Part shown: positions 53,801-64,000 of the stretch, piece after piece | Numbering within the stretch: position 1 is the stretch's first letter | Layout: each line of letters starts with the position of its first letter | DNA from: Globodera rostochiensis | Taxonomy: Eukaryota; Nematoda; Chromadorea; Rhabditida; Heteroderidae | Length of the DNA stretch: 64,000 bases | Direction: 5' to 3' | Assembly: GCA_018350325.1 (NCBI GenBank) | Contig: JAEVLN010000002.1 | Span: forward strand, 1,902,288 to 1,966,287 | Translations under genes and position numbers: made by a program | Notes under the pieces: generated by a model | The model's input: only the letters and a program-made list of their open reading frames with translations | What the model was told of the DNA's origin: nothing | Database searches by the model: none

Positions 53801-54940
53801 AAATTCAATGTCCAACCAACCAATTTCTGGTTCTGCTCTTGCGTGGACGCCTTGAAGGCGATGGTGGGCAACTGCTGTCGTAGATGAGCCAACCATTTGA
53901 GCAGGTTCTCGCGCGGCACCAAATCAATTTTGTTCAACAACAGCACCAACCTTTTGCCACTTTCGATCACCAACTTTTCAATCTGATCACTGCGACTCCC
54001 GAACGGGTCACGAGCGTCCAACACCTAAAATTTTTCAAAAAAAAATTTTATTTTTTGAAAAATAATGAAAAACCTCAATAATAATGTCCGCATTTTCGAT
54101 GGTCCGTCGGACTTCGGCGGCAAATGAACGCACCGATTTGGTACTGTCAGCATCGGCATTGTTTGTTTTTTCGGGAAGCATTTCGGCCAGAACTCGGTTG
54201 GCATTGTAATCGTCCTGTTCAATTTGGGCAATTTTTTATAGATATTTAAACGGGTAGGCTAATGAGGCTTTTCAAATATGCCAGGGTTGAGGGCAGGTAA
54301 TGAGCAAAAAAACGAAAAAATTTGGCATTTTCTATGAGACGGAATGGGGAAAATTCGAAAGTCTCCTCTGAACTGTTCGGGGTTCATCTCCATGAACAGG
54401 CTCGTGCCCCAAATTTACTTCGTCGTTGGTCGCCCGTTTTGCCAAAGCCTCAATGGACGCGTCGTCCGTTTTCGCCTTCCGTTTCGTCTGTTGAGCTTTT
54501 TTGCAGTTCGTCTTGGCACTTTTTTGTCGTGCTTTTCGCTCCGTTTCCAACGTCTAAATTTAAGAAATTTACAAAAATGGAAAAACTTTTAGAAAACCTT
54601 CAGCTCGGCCCGTTTCTGTTCTGCCTCCATCAACAACTCCTCCTTGAACGGACATTTGTTGGGCACAGAAACCGGCTTGTCAGATTTCTTCTTCCGCTCA
54701 GACTCTGAACAAAAAGTTCCAGAAAAAAACACAAAATTTGTTAAAAAATTTCAAATTTTAGTCCAAATCCGTCTCCCACCTTTAGACAATTTGCGTAGTT
54801 TGCGCGAGTGTTCCCGGACTTTGCGTTGGATTTTGAACTTTTTTTTGCATGTCAACCGCTTGCTGGGCTTCTCTTTAAATGCAAAAAATTTTGGGAATAA
54901 AATGGTGTCCCCAATGCTTACTCAAACAATATTTTGCCAT
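50829..54940 (-). CDS. nst-1: Nucleostemin / GNL3-type nucleolar GTPase (14 exons)
   Basis: Exons from 5': 54922-54940, 54780-54872, 54598-54704, 54374-54553, 54074-54214, 53821-54024, 53381-53513, 52882-52969, 52587-52773, 52091-52213, 51743-51914, 51240-51460, 50978-51098 and 50829-50881, giving 613 residues with all phases consistent. The start MAKYCLKK and a Lys/Arg-rich N terminus ([16 protein letters not shown]) are the GN3L nucleolar-targeting region. A coiled coil follows, then the circularly permuted GTPase domain: DARDP (183-187), G4 NKID (211-214), P-loop GFPNVGKSS (293-301) and G3 DSPG (337-340). An acidic, low-complexity tail ends in a KAVKKRKKG basic cluster. The protein supports pre-60S ribosome assembly and growth in nematodes. 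It heads a possible three-gene cluster with presenilin and the transporter. A truncated duplicate lies at 61770-63394. Confidence 0.92.
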
Positions 54941-55490
54941 TCAATTCGATTCAAAACAAGAACAATGAAATACGTTGGTCAAAATCTGAAATTTTGAATA
55001 AAATTGAACACATTAGATGATCAAGTTTGTCAAAAATATTTCTCAATTAAGATCTTCAAATTAAGCATATTATTTGTTGGTTGTGTAAACTATGTAGAAA
55101 TCGGAATTTTTTAGAAAATACGGGTAAGCGTCACCGACCTGCTGGGGTAAGAGCTATACTGTCTAAAAAAATTGGCTACGGGCCCGTGAAAGAAACAATT
55201 TATTTTTTTTAAATTTAAATTTTTAGACTTTTGAAATGACAGTGTCGCGCATTGCACCAGACAGCGGAAAGTCAGACACTGCCTTTTTCCATTGATTTTG
55301 TTGAAAGTGTCAAAAATGTGTAGCAGCAGAGAAAGGAAAATAGAAGAGAATAGGAAAGAAATGCGCGCAGAGAGAGCACACGCAAAATGAATGAATAAAG
55401 AATGCTTACACTTTACATAAGCCAACAATTTTTAAGCTTATTTGTCAGGGAATCAACGGCTTGGCACATTGTTAAATTTCAATGGACGGT
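54941..55490. promoter_or_regulatory. Likely bidirectional promoter upstream of nucleostemin, copy 1
   Basis: The 545 bp between the nucleostemin ATG (54940) and an opposite-strand ATGGACG (55482) is strongly conserved with 63395-63950. The best-kept part is 55120-55290, with GGGTAAGCGTCACCGACCTG and AAATTGGCTACGGGCCCGTGAAAGAAAC. In this copy similarity stops at ATGGACG, so the plus-strand gene is lost here. Confidence 0.5.
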
Positions 55491-57750
55491 AAAATTTCGG
55501 AATACGTGTGCCTCGCCAAATTGGACGAATTAGATATCATTCGACTCCACTCTAAGCCTAGCACGCGAATCCGTAAAAATTTTTAGTCGGAAATCACTTT
55601 GAAGCGAGTTATAAGCCCGGGACTGAAGTGTCTTTTTGAGTGGGGACTCAGTTATCCACTGATTAAAAAATGGCCAAAATCACTCACAGGGCTCCCAAAT
55701 GAAAATTTTCAAAAGCCTCATTTGGCAGGCGAAAAAGCCTCATTTATGACCAAAAAACCTCATTTTGCTAAAATCATGTTTTTTTTTGCGCGCGGTTTTC
55801 CCAAATACTTTGTTTATTGGGGGGGGGGGGAGGGTCGGCGGTGCCGATAGGCGCCGCCGAGAAAATTTTTCGCATTTTTGACTCGATTTGTTAAGAGATT
55901 GCAAATAAATTTGCAGAAGATTTGATGCTTTTTTGCTTTAAAAAAATTGAAAATGAGGTTTTTTATTAAGAAAATTCCCAATTATTTCAAACCGGAACAC
56001 GCTTTTCATTAAAAATGAAAATACACAGAAAAAATGGAAAAACATTACGCCAAATAATCAAAAGTTAATAGAAAATTTGCATTCCACCCGTGCAATTTTC
56101 AAAAAACACACACTAAAATCCTCAAAACACACAAAAAGCAGCAAAAATCATCAGGAGCATCCAAAAAACACCAAAAAAGCATCAAATCCTCATTTTAAAA
56201 ATTTAGCCTCATTGACATTCCAAAAAACACCAAAATGAGGCTAAAACCTCAAATTTGGGAGCCCTGCTCATATAGGAACGTGTCGACAAAAAATTAAAAT
56301 TGAACATTTAAAGCGGGTTATGACCGGTTTAAATTTTTGAAAATTAAAGAAAAAATTTGTTTTGTGTAAGAAAGGTGGGGCGAGCGCGCGGGGAGCCGCG
56401 CAGCGGGCGCGCGCGGGCTTCTTCCGGAGCCTGAAGTCTCGCCTATCTGAAGGCATTGCAAATTTCACCCCGACCCTTCGCCCATCTCTGCCCGTGGCGG
56501 CTGTTTGTTGGGCAATAAAGGAGGCTGTTTCTTGCTTGTCAGCGGCCGTTGTACCTCATTAAAAATGGCCTCCATTCATTCGCCCACTGGAGTGCCATTT
56601 TTCCTCCAATTTTTGAGTGGCATTCCCCCGTTGGCAGAATTGTGTGAAAATATGTTTCGTAATTGGAAAAAAACATTGTTCTTCGTTAAAAAAAGACTTT
56701 TGCCCATTTCTGCCCGTGCGGCTGTTTATTGGGCAGTAAAGGCGACTGTTTATTGGGCAATAAGCGGCTGTTTGTTGCATGGCCTCAATTCATTTGCCCA
56801 CCATCAAATTGTGTCATTTCTGCTCCAATTTTTGAGTGACGTTAATTACATTTATCGGTCGCTGGAGGGGGGGGGGGGTCCTACAAAGATACGGGTGTCA
56901 CAGCAGACGGAGTCGGGAAACTAATCTACCTATTCTCATTTTGTGCAAGATTGGCTTGAAACGAAGAACGGGGGACGGGTCGTTCCACCCCGATTCGTTC
57001 CCTTCACCCCGATTTGTTTCTTTTTTTAAAAATACTCAAAAACTTGTTCACTTGTTTAAAAGTTGAATTTTATACACGAAATCTTATTCCCAAAACCGGA
57101 ATTTCACTCTTTTCCCCCACCCTCTAATAATCCCCCCCACATTTAACAGTTCGAATCCAATTTTAACACTTTTTCCACTGTGTAAAATTTTACGAGATGT
57201 AAGGAAAAACTATGGGTTTTCCAGAAGAAATTTAATTTGAAAAATAATCTCTCACCCTCTAATAATCCCCCACTTTCTGAGTAGGTTGAAAAATAATCCC
57301 AAATGGGGGATTAAAGGGGATATACGGTATTAGCTGAAAAAATATAAGGTTGGATCAAATAATTGTATAATTTCCAAAAAATCAATTTGGTGCAAAATTT
57401 TCTTGATTAGTCAATTCAACAATTCCCCTTTCATCCACACTCGCTTCTGCCACTTTATTTCGGCCACAATTTTTTTGCCCGGCTATTGAGCCCTCAGGGC
57501 ATTTTTTGCTGCTCGACAGTTGGCAATGGCATTTTGCCGCCCATTGGGCCCCAAATAGCCTAACTGTCAGAGTTTTTCCAATACCGTATCTAAAGGTACA
57601 TACAGTAGAAGAATGCTGCAACGATTTGCGTTGCTGCCGAACCGTGTGCCTTAACCTTTCGCGATTTTTTAAAAGAAAGAAGGGTAAGGGGAACAAATCG
57701 GCCCGGAACAATTCGTCTTTTTACCAAACAAATTGCCTAAAAGGTCTCAC
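55491..57750. other. Gene-free interval with mobile elements
   Basis: It contains the hAT-like element 55687-56266, a GC-rich block of GCGCGC words (56375-56420), a run of GCCCATxTCTGCCCGTGxCGGCTGTTTxTTGGGCA repeats on both sides of a related spacer (56480-56780), and repeats of CACCCTCTAATAATCCCCC (57118-57140, 57248-57275). None of the ORFs looks real. Confidence 0.55.
55687..56266. mobile_element. hAT-like non-autonomous element, about 580 bp
   Basis: Ends CAGGGCTCCCAAATGAAAATTTT and CAAATTTGGGAGCCCTG are complementary over 13 bp. Inside are GGGTCGGCGGTGCCGATAGGCGCCGCCGA and many CCTCATTT words. The 8-bp duplication is not intact. Confidence 0.75.
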
Positions 57751-57804
57751 TTTAAATGCGAAATATCTTTGCCATTTCAGCATTTGCCGTAAAGAACGGG
57801 CGAA

Positions 57805-60637
57805 ATGCTCACATTCTTCTTCATTGCGCTGTTGGTCAACTTCGGCAAAACAGCGGCGACTCGTTAGTTTTTTTAGATCTGCAACAATCCCTGAAACAAA
57901 GTTTAGCGGACGAAGATGTGCGCCAAATGCTTGCGGAACTTGAAATTGTTTCTGGACCAACAATGGACGTGGCGAGCACGCTGAAGAAAGTGACCAAAGT
58001 GTCCATGCCGTTCCTACAGGCCATTCACCTCGTCTCTTCCTTGGCAGCAGCGGGCATGAAGAATGACTTCAAGGTGTTTTTATTCTAACATGTTAAAACT
58101 AGTTGTATTGACCGGGTGTGGGCAAAATCAAAAAAATTTTCAAGAGGCGAAACAGCCCAAAAGTGCCAAAGCGAAAGTTTGCTCAGCCCTAGGAATTAAG
58201 AAATTAAATTGATTCTAGCGGTTTTCATGACACTGAGTTTCGACCGATTTCGAATCCCGAGACCTAGAATTTTTTTGTTTAGAATTTTATGTTACAAAGT
58301 CATTTAAAATGTATGTACATAAAGACAGCAAAAAAGAAATTGAATTGTAATAACCAACATATAAAATTTAGGCTCCATTTTTAAAACAAAAATAGTTACT
58401 TTTTAAAAATTATCGGTGCTGTCTGTTTTTAGCGTTTAATTTAGCCAACAACCGATGAGTTCGAAGCCATGGTCTATCTCAATCGAAAGATAACAGAACA
58501 CTTTGTGGAGATGGACCTGAACATCGAGCGACTTCGAAACTCAATGAATTACGACTATAGCCTCCGCGAATACGGCAATGTAAATGTCAAAATGAATGCT
58601 CAAAATGCGCAGCGCAACTAATTTAGGTCGTTACCCTCAACCTGGACATCATCGAGCCGACTTTTTTGCGCGTCATCAACCCTGAAAAGGATCCGCCAAT
58701 TTGGCGCGACGACTTTGTGCGTGCCTGCAATAGTGATCTTTCACCTCTCAATACACTCAAAGTGGGTGTTTACTTAAAATTAAACGGAGAATTAACTGAC
58801 AGTTCAGTGGTTGAATCTCCGAGTCAACAGATTCTGCACGATGCCAACGAAGTGTGAGGCACACATTTACTCGCGCATCAACGACCTTTTCTTCGAGATC
58901 GAGGGCAAAGTGGAGAATGATGATGAATCGTTTCGCTCGGCCTATATGGAATACAAACAAAGTTTGTTTTTGAGAAAAAACATCCCTCGGATAAAATTGT
59001 TATTATAAGACATGATCGTCACGCTCACGAGCATGTCAGTGAAGATGGCCAACCAGAAGATGGCACGTCTTCGTACCTGTAATTGAGAAAAATAAATATA
59101 AACTATTAAAAACATAAATTTTGAACTTAGTGATGCTGGAGCCAAACGTAACTTTCATGTACTTTGAAGATGTTTGGGAGCTGGTCAAAAATGACAGCAG
59201 TCTACAGCCGGAACCAGAGGAGAAACCGTATGCCTTGAATTTCGTTGGGGGTCCGACGACGCCGACAGGCGCCGTCGGGAAGAATGTATTTTTTGTTAAA
59301 AAAATTTGACCCGGAATACTATTTGAGAATTCTGATTCAATTCTGGGGGTCGGGTGGGTTTAAAATTACAACCAAAAATTTGTTACAGGTGTCTTCTCAA
59401 GGAGGCCATCGAAACGAACCAATACAAACGGGAGTCGCTCGTGAACACAATTGAGATTGTGCGTCGTGACATAGCACGCCTAGTTGGTTGCTCCCAAACT
59501 TACAATTTTTTTAGTTGCTTGCAGGAAATGATCGCCGGAATGTGTGCCAACGTGAGCACAGCCGGTTCAGAGAAGAAAATGGTTGAACTGTTCGATGAGA
59601 TCAATGCGCTTGTCGTCGGGATGTCTAACAAAATGGAAAAGTGGTTCAAGCGCAAATTGGTGAGCAACAGAAGGATTAAAAAAATGATAATTTTATAAGC
59701 ATTAGAGACTATTTAGAAGCTAGCCTGGCCAAATGTAATTTTGTCTCACGCGAAAGAACGTTACGGCAAATCCTCGCATCTGTCAAAAGTGTGTCAAATT
59801 ATAATATGCAAATAAGTTCTGTATTCAGTACCAGTTCAATGGCACAGCGCGAAGTGTATTGTTCTCGGCAAATGAAAGAGGACCGCCCGAGTACGTGCAC
59901 AAAATGACTTTAAGCAATAATGTTGAACTTCTAAAAATTAGCAAAGTTTTAAAAAAAATTGAAAAATGAGCAGAACGGAAAATTTGTGCCAGTTTTTTCA
60001 TGCCTTAACTGCAAACTCTATATTTTATTTGACATTTTCGCAGGTATCTGCATTCGGTACTGATCACCCGCGCTTGGGATAGTCAGGAGTGGTTTTGGGC
60101 TCCTTGCGCATACAGCTCCGGATGTACGAAAGCAATGAACTGGCGCGGAACCCACTTGGTGCTAACCAGACATCCAATTTTGGCATTAGACCGTACAATT
60201 AACGCGCACCAATGGTTGGCCAACGTACGCCAAAACATCACCGACATTATCGCGTATGTGTCAGAGATGTAACCGGATCACAGAAATTTTTTAATCAAAT
60301 GACTTTTTGGCAAAAAAATCAGAAATAATCCGCAAATTTCAATAAATGCAGAATTTACTTCAGGTCAAATTGGAAGACCAGCTCCTTGCCGTGGTTGCTA
60401 AACCAGATAAACATAGGTATTGGAGGTGGAATCCGCGACCCAGATCTGTTTGCAAATGTTGCCTTTTTGCACAACTCCAATCTACAAGCCGAAAAGTGTC
60501 TGATACACTATGGAATAGCCGGAACATGGGTGCATCGCACCAACTTGACATCGTTTGAGCGGGTCGAATACTTCGCTAACTCTTGGATTCCGACCGAGCC
60601 AGACGCAGAAAATTTCAATCTTTTTTTCTTTATTTAG
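57805..60637 (+). CDS. Uncharacterised secreted nematode protein, 12 coding segments
   Basis: Segments 57805-57862, 57877-58073, 58445-58579, 58627-58761, 58808-58961, 59010-59078, 59131-59227, 59389-59659, 59717-59788, 59829-59890, 60044-60253 and 60364-60637 join in phase to 577 residues. The start follows a TTTCAG acceptor (57779) and encodes a signal peptide (MLTFFFIALLVNFGKTAA). The first two segments are separated by only 14 bp (GTTAGTTTTTTTAG); without removing them the signal-peptide frame stops. The body is helical, with an ALxLNRKITEHFVEMDLNIERL-type coiled segment and Trp-rich C-terminal modules (AWDSQEWFWAPCAYSSGC, GIAGTWVHR). I do not recognise a named domain; the pattern fits a nematode-expanded secreted family. 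Last-exon choice after 60630 is uncertain. It could be a recently damaged gene if the 14-bp piece is a true insertion. Confidence 0.62.
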
Positions 60638-61770
60638 TTAGGTTTGATCGAATACCCATTCCAATCAAGTGATCACAGAAACTTTGAACATGCTTGAATA
60701 TTCGTACCAAATTCAGAATAACATTTCTGTTTACCAAATTGTCAAGCTTTGTCCTTCATAAAATTTCGAATTCACAGAAACAAACGAGGCTTGGCACTTT
60801 CTTTGTCACTACTAGGCGGAAGTGAGTTAAACGTGTCACTGCGACTCCCGAACGGGTCACTAGCGTCAAACACCTTAAAAAAATTGTTTTAATTTATAAA
60901 AAATACAAATTCTTAACACTATAAATTAAGGGTTCGCCTTTGAGCCCTAATTTTCTGGTCTTGTCTGAACAAATGGCGGATTTTCGGACACTTTTTTTTG
61001 AGGAAAATTGAGTTTAAGCCAGGGTATGGATCTCAAAATTTTTAAAAGCAGCATCAGAACGTGAAAAAAGCAGCATTGAGCAACAAAAAGCAGCATTGAG
61101 CACCAAAATCGATATTTCTTCATTAAACCCAAGAAATTTGAGTAAACATAGCTTTATTCGTTATATTTGTTGTTGCCAACAATTGATTTGAGCAATTGCT
61201 TGTCACAAATAAGCATTCTTTCGATTTTTTATGAATTTTTTGCGCGCGGTTTTTTAAAAAATTTTGATAAAAGGGGGCGCGGGGTCGGCGGTGCCGATAG
61301 GCGCCGCCGAAAATTTTTTAAAATTTTGGACTCAATTTGTTAGGAGATTGCACCAAAATTGGAAAGAATATGATGTTTTTTCCAAAAAATCTAATTGACT
61401 TCAAAAGTAGACAAAAACAGCAAAGCATCACTTGACGACTCCCTTGAATTCAATTTCATATAAAGAATGAAATTTTCGTTTATTCATCTCAACATTTGTT
61501 GAAAAATCATAGGTATTTTATGTTCACCTTTAAGTAACATATGCCATATATTCAAATTTTGAAAAATTTTTCATTAATTTTCCAAAAAAACCACAAGAAA
61601 TTGACAAAAAGTCCACACAGCTCCTGAAAACCTACAAAAAGTAGCATTTCAAAAAAAAGCAGCACGGACCTTTCCAAAAACCACAAAAAGCTGCTAAAGC
61701 AGCAGATATCCATACCCTGGTTTAAGCATATAAAAAATGGAAATTCTACAAATTCATTTTCACGGACGGA
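60638..61770. other. Edge of the nucleostemin duplicate with an inserted element
   Basis: A stray piece of nucleostemin exon 6 (ACTGCGACTCCCGAACGGGTCAC) lies at 60838-60861 and part of intron 9 at 60960-61005 and 61732-61770, matching 53985-54005 and 52770-52860. The order is scrambled relative to the parent gene. The rest is the mobile element at 61020-61719. Confidence 0.65.
61020..61719. mobile_element. hAT non-autonomous element, 700 bp, perfect 8-bp target duplication
   Basis: GTTTAAGC lies on both sides (61012-61019 and 61720-61727). Ends are CAGGGTATGGAT and ATCCATACCCTG. Inside are AGCAGCATTGAGCA repeats and the GGGTCGGCGGTGCCGATAGGCGCCGCCGA box shared with 55687-56266 and 35690-36140. 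It interrupts a duplicated nucleostemin intron whose empty form is at 52800-52840. Confidence 0.9.
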
Positions 61771-63394
61771 CCTCGTCAACCCCGGCAAGGCACCCGTCTG
61801 GCAGCACTTCCGCCGCTTCAAACTGTTGATCACACTGGATTTGCCCACATTTGGAAAACCTTTAAAAAAACAAAACATTCTCAATACTGTAAATTATAAA
61901 ATCAAAAATTTTTTAATTAAGTTTTTGTGCAATTTGTGAATATAGTAATCCGTTTTGAACTTTAACAAATTTGGTTTAAAAAAGGTCAGTTTTTTCCACG
62001 TATATTTGTCCAACCATTTAAATAAGAGAACACAATCCCGACCCATAAACTCAAGATTTTGGGCTAAAAGTTTAGCCTCCGAGCCCCAAATTTCAGAAAT
62101 TTTAGTTACATAAACAACAAAAACCAATTAAAATCCGAAAAAATCGGTGTTGCGAAGCGACCTTAATTAAACAAAAATAGTTTCAAACCAATGAATTTAT
62201 AAGACAAAAAGTTAGTTACACAATGACCCGTAATTGAAAAAAAAATGCCACAAATTCAATGCCAACCCAACTAATTTCTGGTTCTGCTCTTGCGTGGACG
62301 CCTTGAAGGCGATGGTGGGCAACTGCTGGCGTAGATGAGCCAACCATTTGAGCAAGTTCTCGCGCGGCACCAAATCAATTTTGTTCAGCAACAGCATCAA
62401 CCGTTTACCACTTTCGATCACCAGCTTTTCAATCTGATCACTGCGACTCCCGAATGGGTCACGAGCGTCCAACACTTAAAATTTTGAAAAAATAAATTGA
62501 AAAAAAATAATGAAAAACCTCAATAATAATGTCCGCATTTTCGATGGTCCGTCGGACTTCGGCGGCAAATGAACGGACCGATTTGGCACTGTCCGCATCG
62601 GCATTGTTTGTTTTTTCTGGAAGCATTTCGGCCAGAACTCGGTTGGCATTGTAATCGTCCTGTTCAATTTGGGCAATTTTTTATAGATATTTAAACGGGT
62701 AGGCTAATGAGGCTTTTCAAATATGTCAGGTTTGAGGGCAGATAAATGAGCAAAAAACGAAAAAATTTTAGCCTTTTCCATGAAACGAAATGGGGGGAAA
62801 TTTGAATGTCTCCTCTGAACTGCTCGGGGTTCATCTCCATGAACATGCTCGTGCCCCAAATTTACTTCGTCGTTGTTCGCCCGTTTTGCCAACGCCTCAA
62901 TGGACGCGTCGTCCGTTTTCGCCTTCCGCTTCGTCTGTTGCACTTTTTTGCCGTTCGTCTTGGCACTTTTTTGTCGCGCTTTTCGCTCCGTTTCCAATGT
63001 CTAAATTTTTTTCCATTTTTTCCCCAAGAAATTGCAAAAATGGAAAAACTTTTAGAAAACCTTCAGCTCAGCCCGTTTCTGTTCCGCCTCCATCAACAAC
63101 TCCTCCTTGAACGGACATTTGTTGGGCACAGAAACCGGCTTGTCAGATTTCTTCTTCCGCTCAGACTCTGAACAAAAATTTTCAGAAAAAACCCAAAATT
63201 TGTTAAAAATTGTCCAAATCCGTCTCCCACCTTTGGACAATTTGCGTAACTTGCGCGAGTGTTCCCGGACTTTGCGTTGGATTTTGAACTTTTTCTTGCA
63301 TGTCAACCGCTTGCTGGGCTTCTCTTTAAATGCAAAAAATTTGGGAATTAAAAAAAGTTGGGTTCCAATGCTTACTCAAACAATATTTTGCCAT
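61771..63394 (-). pseudogene. Truncated duplicate of nucleostemin (exons 1-6 and 8 only)
   Basis: Copies of coding exons 1 (63376-63394), 2 (about 63232-63324), 3 (about 63063-63170), 4 (about 62831-63002), 5 (about 62516-62663) and 6 (about 62271-62474) are present and mostly open. The seventh exon, between the NKID exon and the P-loop exon (53381-53513 in the parent), is deleted. The P-loop exon (61771-61860) is followed by inserted DNA, and everything encoding the DSPG motif and the C terminus is gone. The product would lack a complete GTPase domain. Confidence 0.88.
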
Positions 63395-63943
63395 TCAATT
63401 CGATTCGATTCAAAACAAGAACAAAGAAAATGCGTTCGTCAAAATCTGAAATTTTGAATAAAATTGAACACAATATAGTAGACGATCAAGTTTGGCAAAA
63501 ATATTTCTCAATTAAGAGCTTCAAATTAAGCATATATTTGTGGGTTGTGTAATTTATGTCAAGATCGGAATTTTCAGCAAAATACGGGTAAGCGTCACCG
63601 ACCTGCAGGGGTAAGAGCTATACTGTCTAAAAAAATTGGCTACGGGCCCGTGAAAGAAACAATTTATTTTTTTTAAATTTAAATTTTTAGACTTTTTGGA
63701 ATGACAGTGTCGCGCGTTGCACCAGATAGCGGAAAGTCAGACACTGCCTTTTTCGATTGATTTTGTTGAAAGTGTCAAAAATGTGTAACAGCAGAGAAAG
63801 GAAAATAGAAGAAAATGGGAAAGAAATCCGCGCAGAGAGCACACGCAAAATGAATGAATGAATTAATGAACTGCTGACACTTTACATAAGCCAGCAATTT
63901 GTAAGCTCAGGAAATCAAGGGCTTGTCACATTGTTAAATTTCA
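63395..63943. promoter_or_regulatory. Likely bidirectional promoter, copy 2
   Basis: Duplicate of 54941-55482, with the same block order and spacing (549 against 541 bp). Here the plus-strand side continues into an open frame instead of losing similarity. Confidence 0.5.
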
Positions 63944-64000
63944 ATGGACGACGACACATTGGATCAAAAAACCAAACGGAAAATGTTGATTATACATAGT
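63944..64000 (+). CDS. Start of an unknown plus-strand gene, cut by the window end
   Basis: ATG at 63944 opens a frame of 19 codons (MDDDTLDQKTKRKMLIIHS) to the window edge. The first seven bases of the coding part are shared with the copy-1 region at 55482, after which the copies differ, so either the duplication ended here or an exon was swapped. Too short to identify. Confidence 0.4.
   Translation, partial: MDDDTLDQKTKRKMLIIHS

Overview
The window looks like a plant-parasitic, cyst-nematode-type genome (Heteroderidae-like). It is AT-rich and mixes dense repeats with genes cut by many 39-120 bp GT-AG introns. Recognisable genes are animal: presenilin, nucleostemin, an SLC35F3/F4-type transporter and part of cyclase-associated protein. 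It also holds an F-box-like family that I associate with cyst nematodes, and two signal-peptide proteins whose start codons sit just after a TTTCAG acceptor, as expected for trans-splicing. The species assignment is inference.

Layout. 1-6.55 kb is an endogenous virus-like element. It has an adenovirus/Maverick-type cysteine protease, a capsid-like gene of the F54H12.2 type, a spike-like coiled-coil gene, a small basic virion-like gene, a tiny membrane protein and an unknown minus-strand gene. The last 1.3 kb of the element occurs twice in direct orientation (about 1-1328 and 5222-6547), which points to tandem copies. 8.75-9.88 kb encodes a secreted protein with four helix-turn-helix-like repeats. 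10-28 kb is a gene-poor nested satellite and foldback region with a 164-base N gap. 28.3-30.3 kb is a decayed copy of the C-terminal half of cyclase-associated protein. 31.4-33 kb (broken) and 36.8-38.4 kb (intact) are two F-box-like genes.

From 38.9 to 54.9 kb three conserved genes lie head to tail on the minus strand: nucleostemin (14 exons, 613 codons), presenilin (17 exons, 636 codons) and an SLC35F3/F4-like transporter (8 exons, 455 codons). Gaps are 268 bp and about 0.7 kb, so an operon is possible. 57.8-60.6 kb is a plus-strand, multi-exon gene for an uncharacterised secreted protein. 60.8-63.95 kb is a degenerate duplicate of the 5' half of nucleostemin and its promoter, leading into a new plus-strand gene that runs off the window.

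Small hAT-like elements starting CAGGG and ending CCCTG are scattered through 29-62 kb. Three CAGGG elements and one related TAGTG element have perfect 8-bp target duplications. Exon models were built by hand from open frames, splice dinucleotides and phase. None was checked against transcripts or databases.
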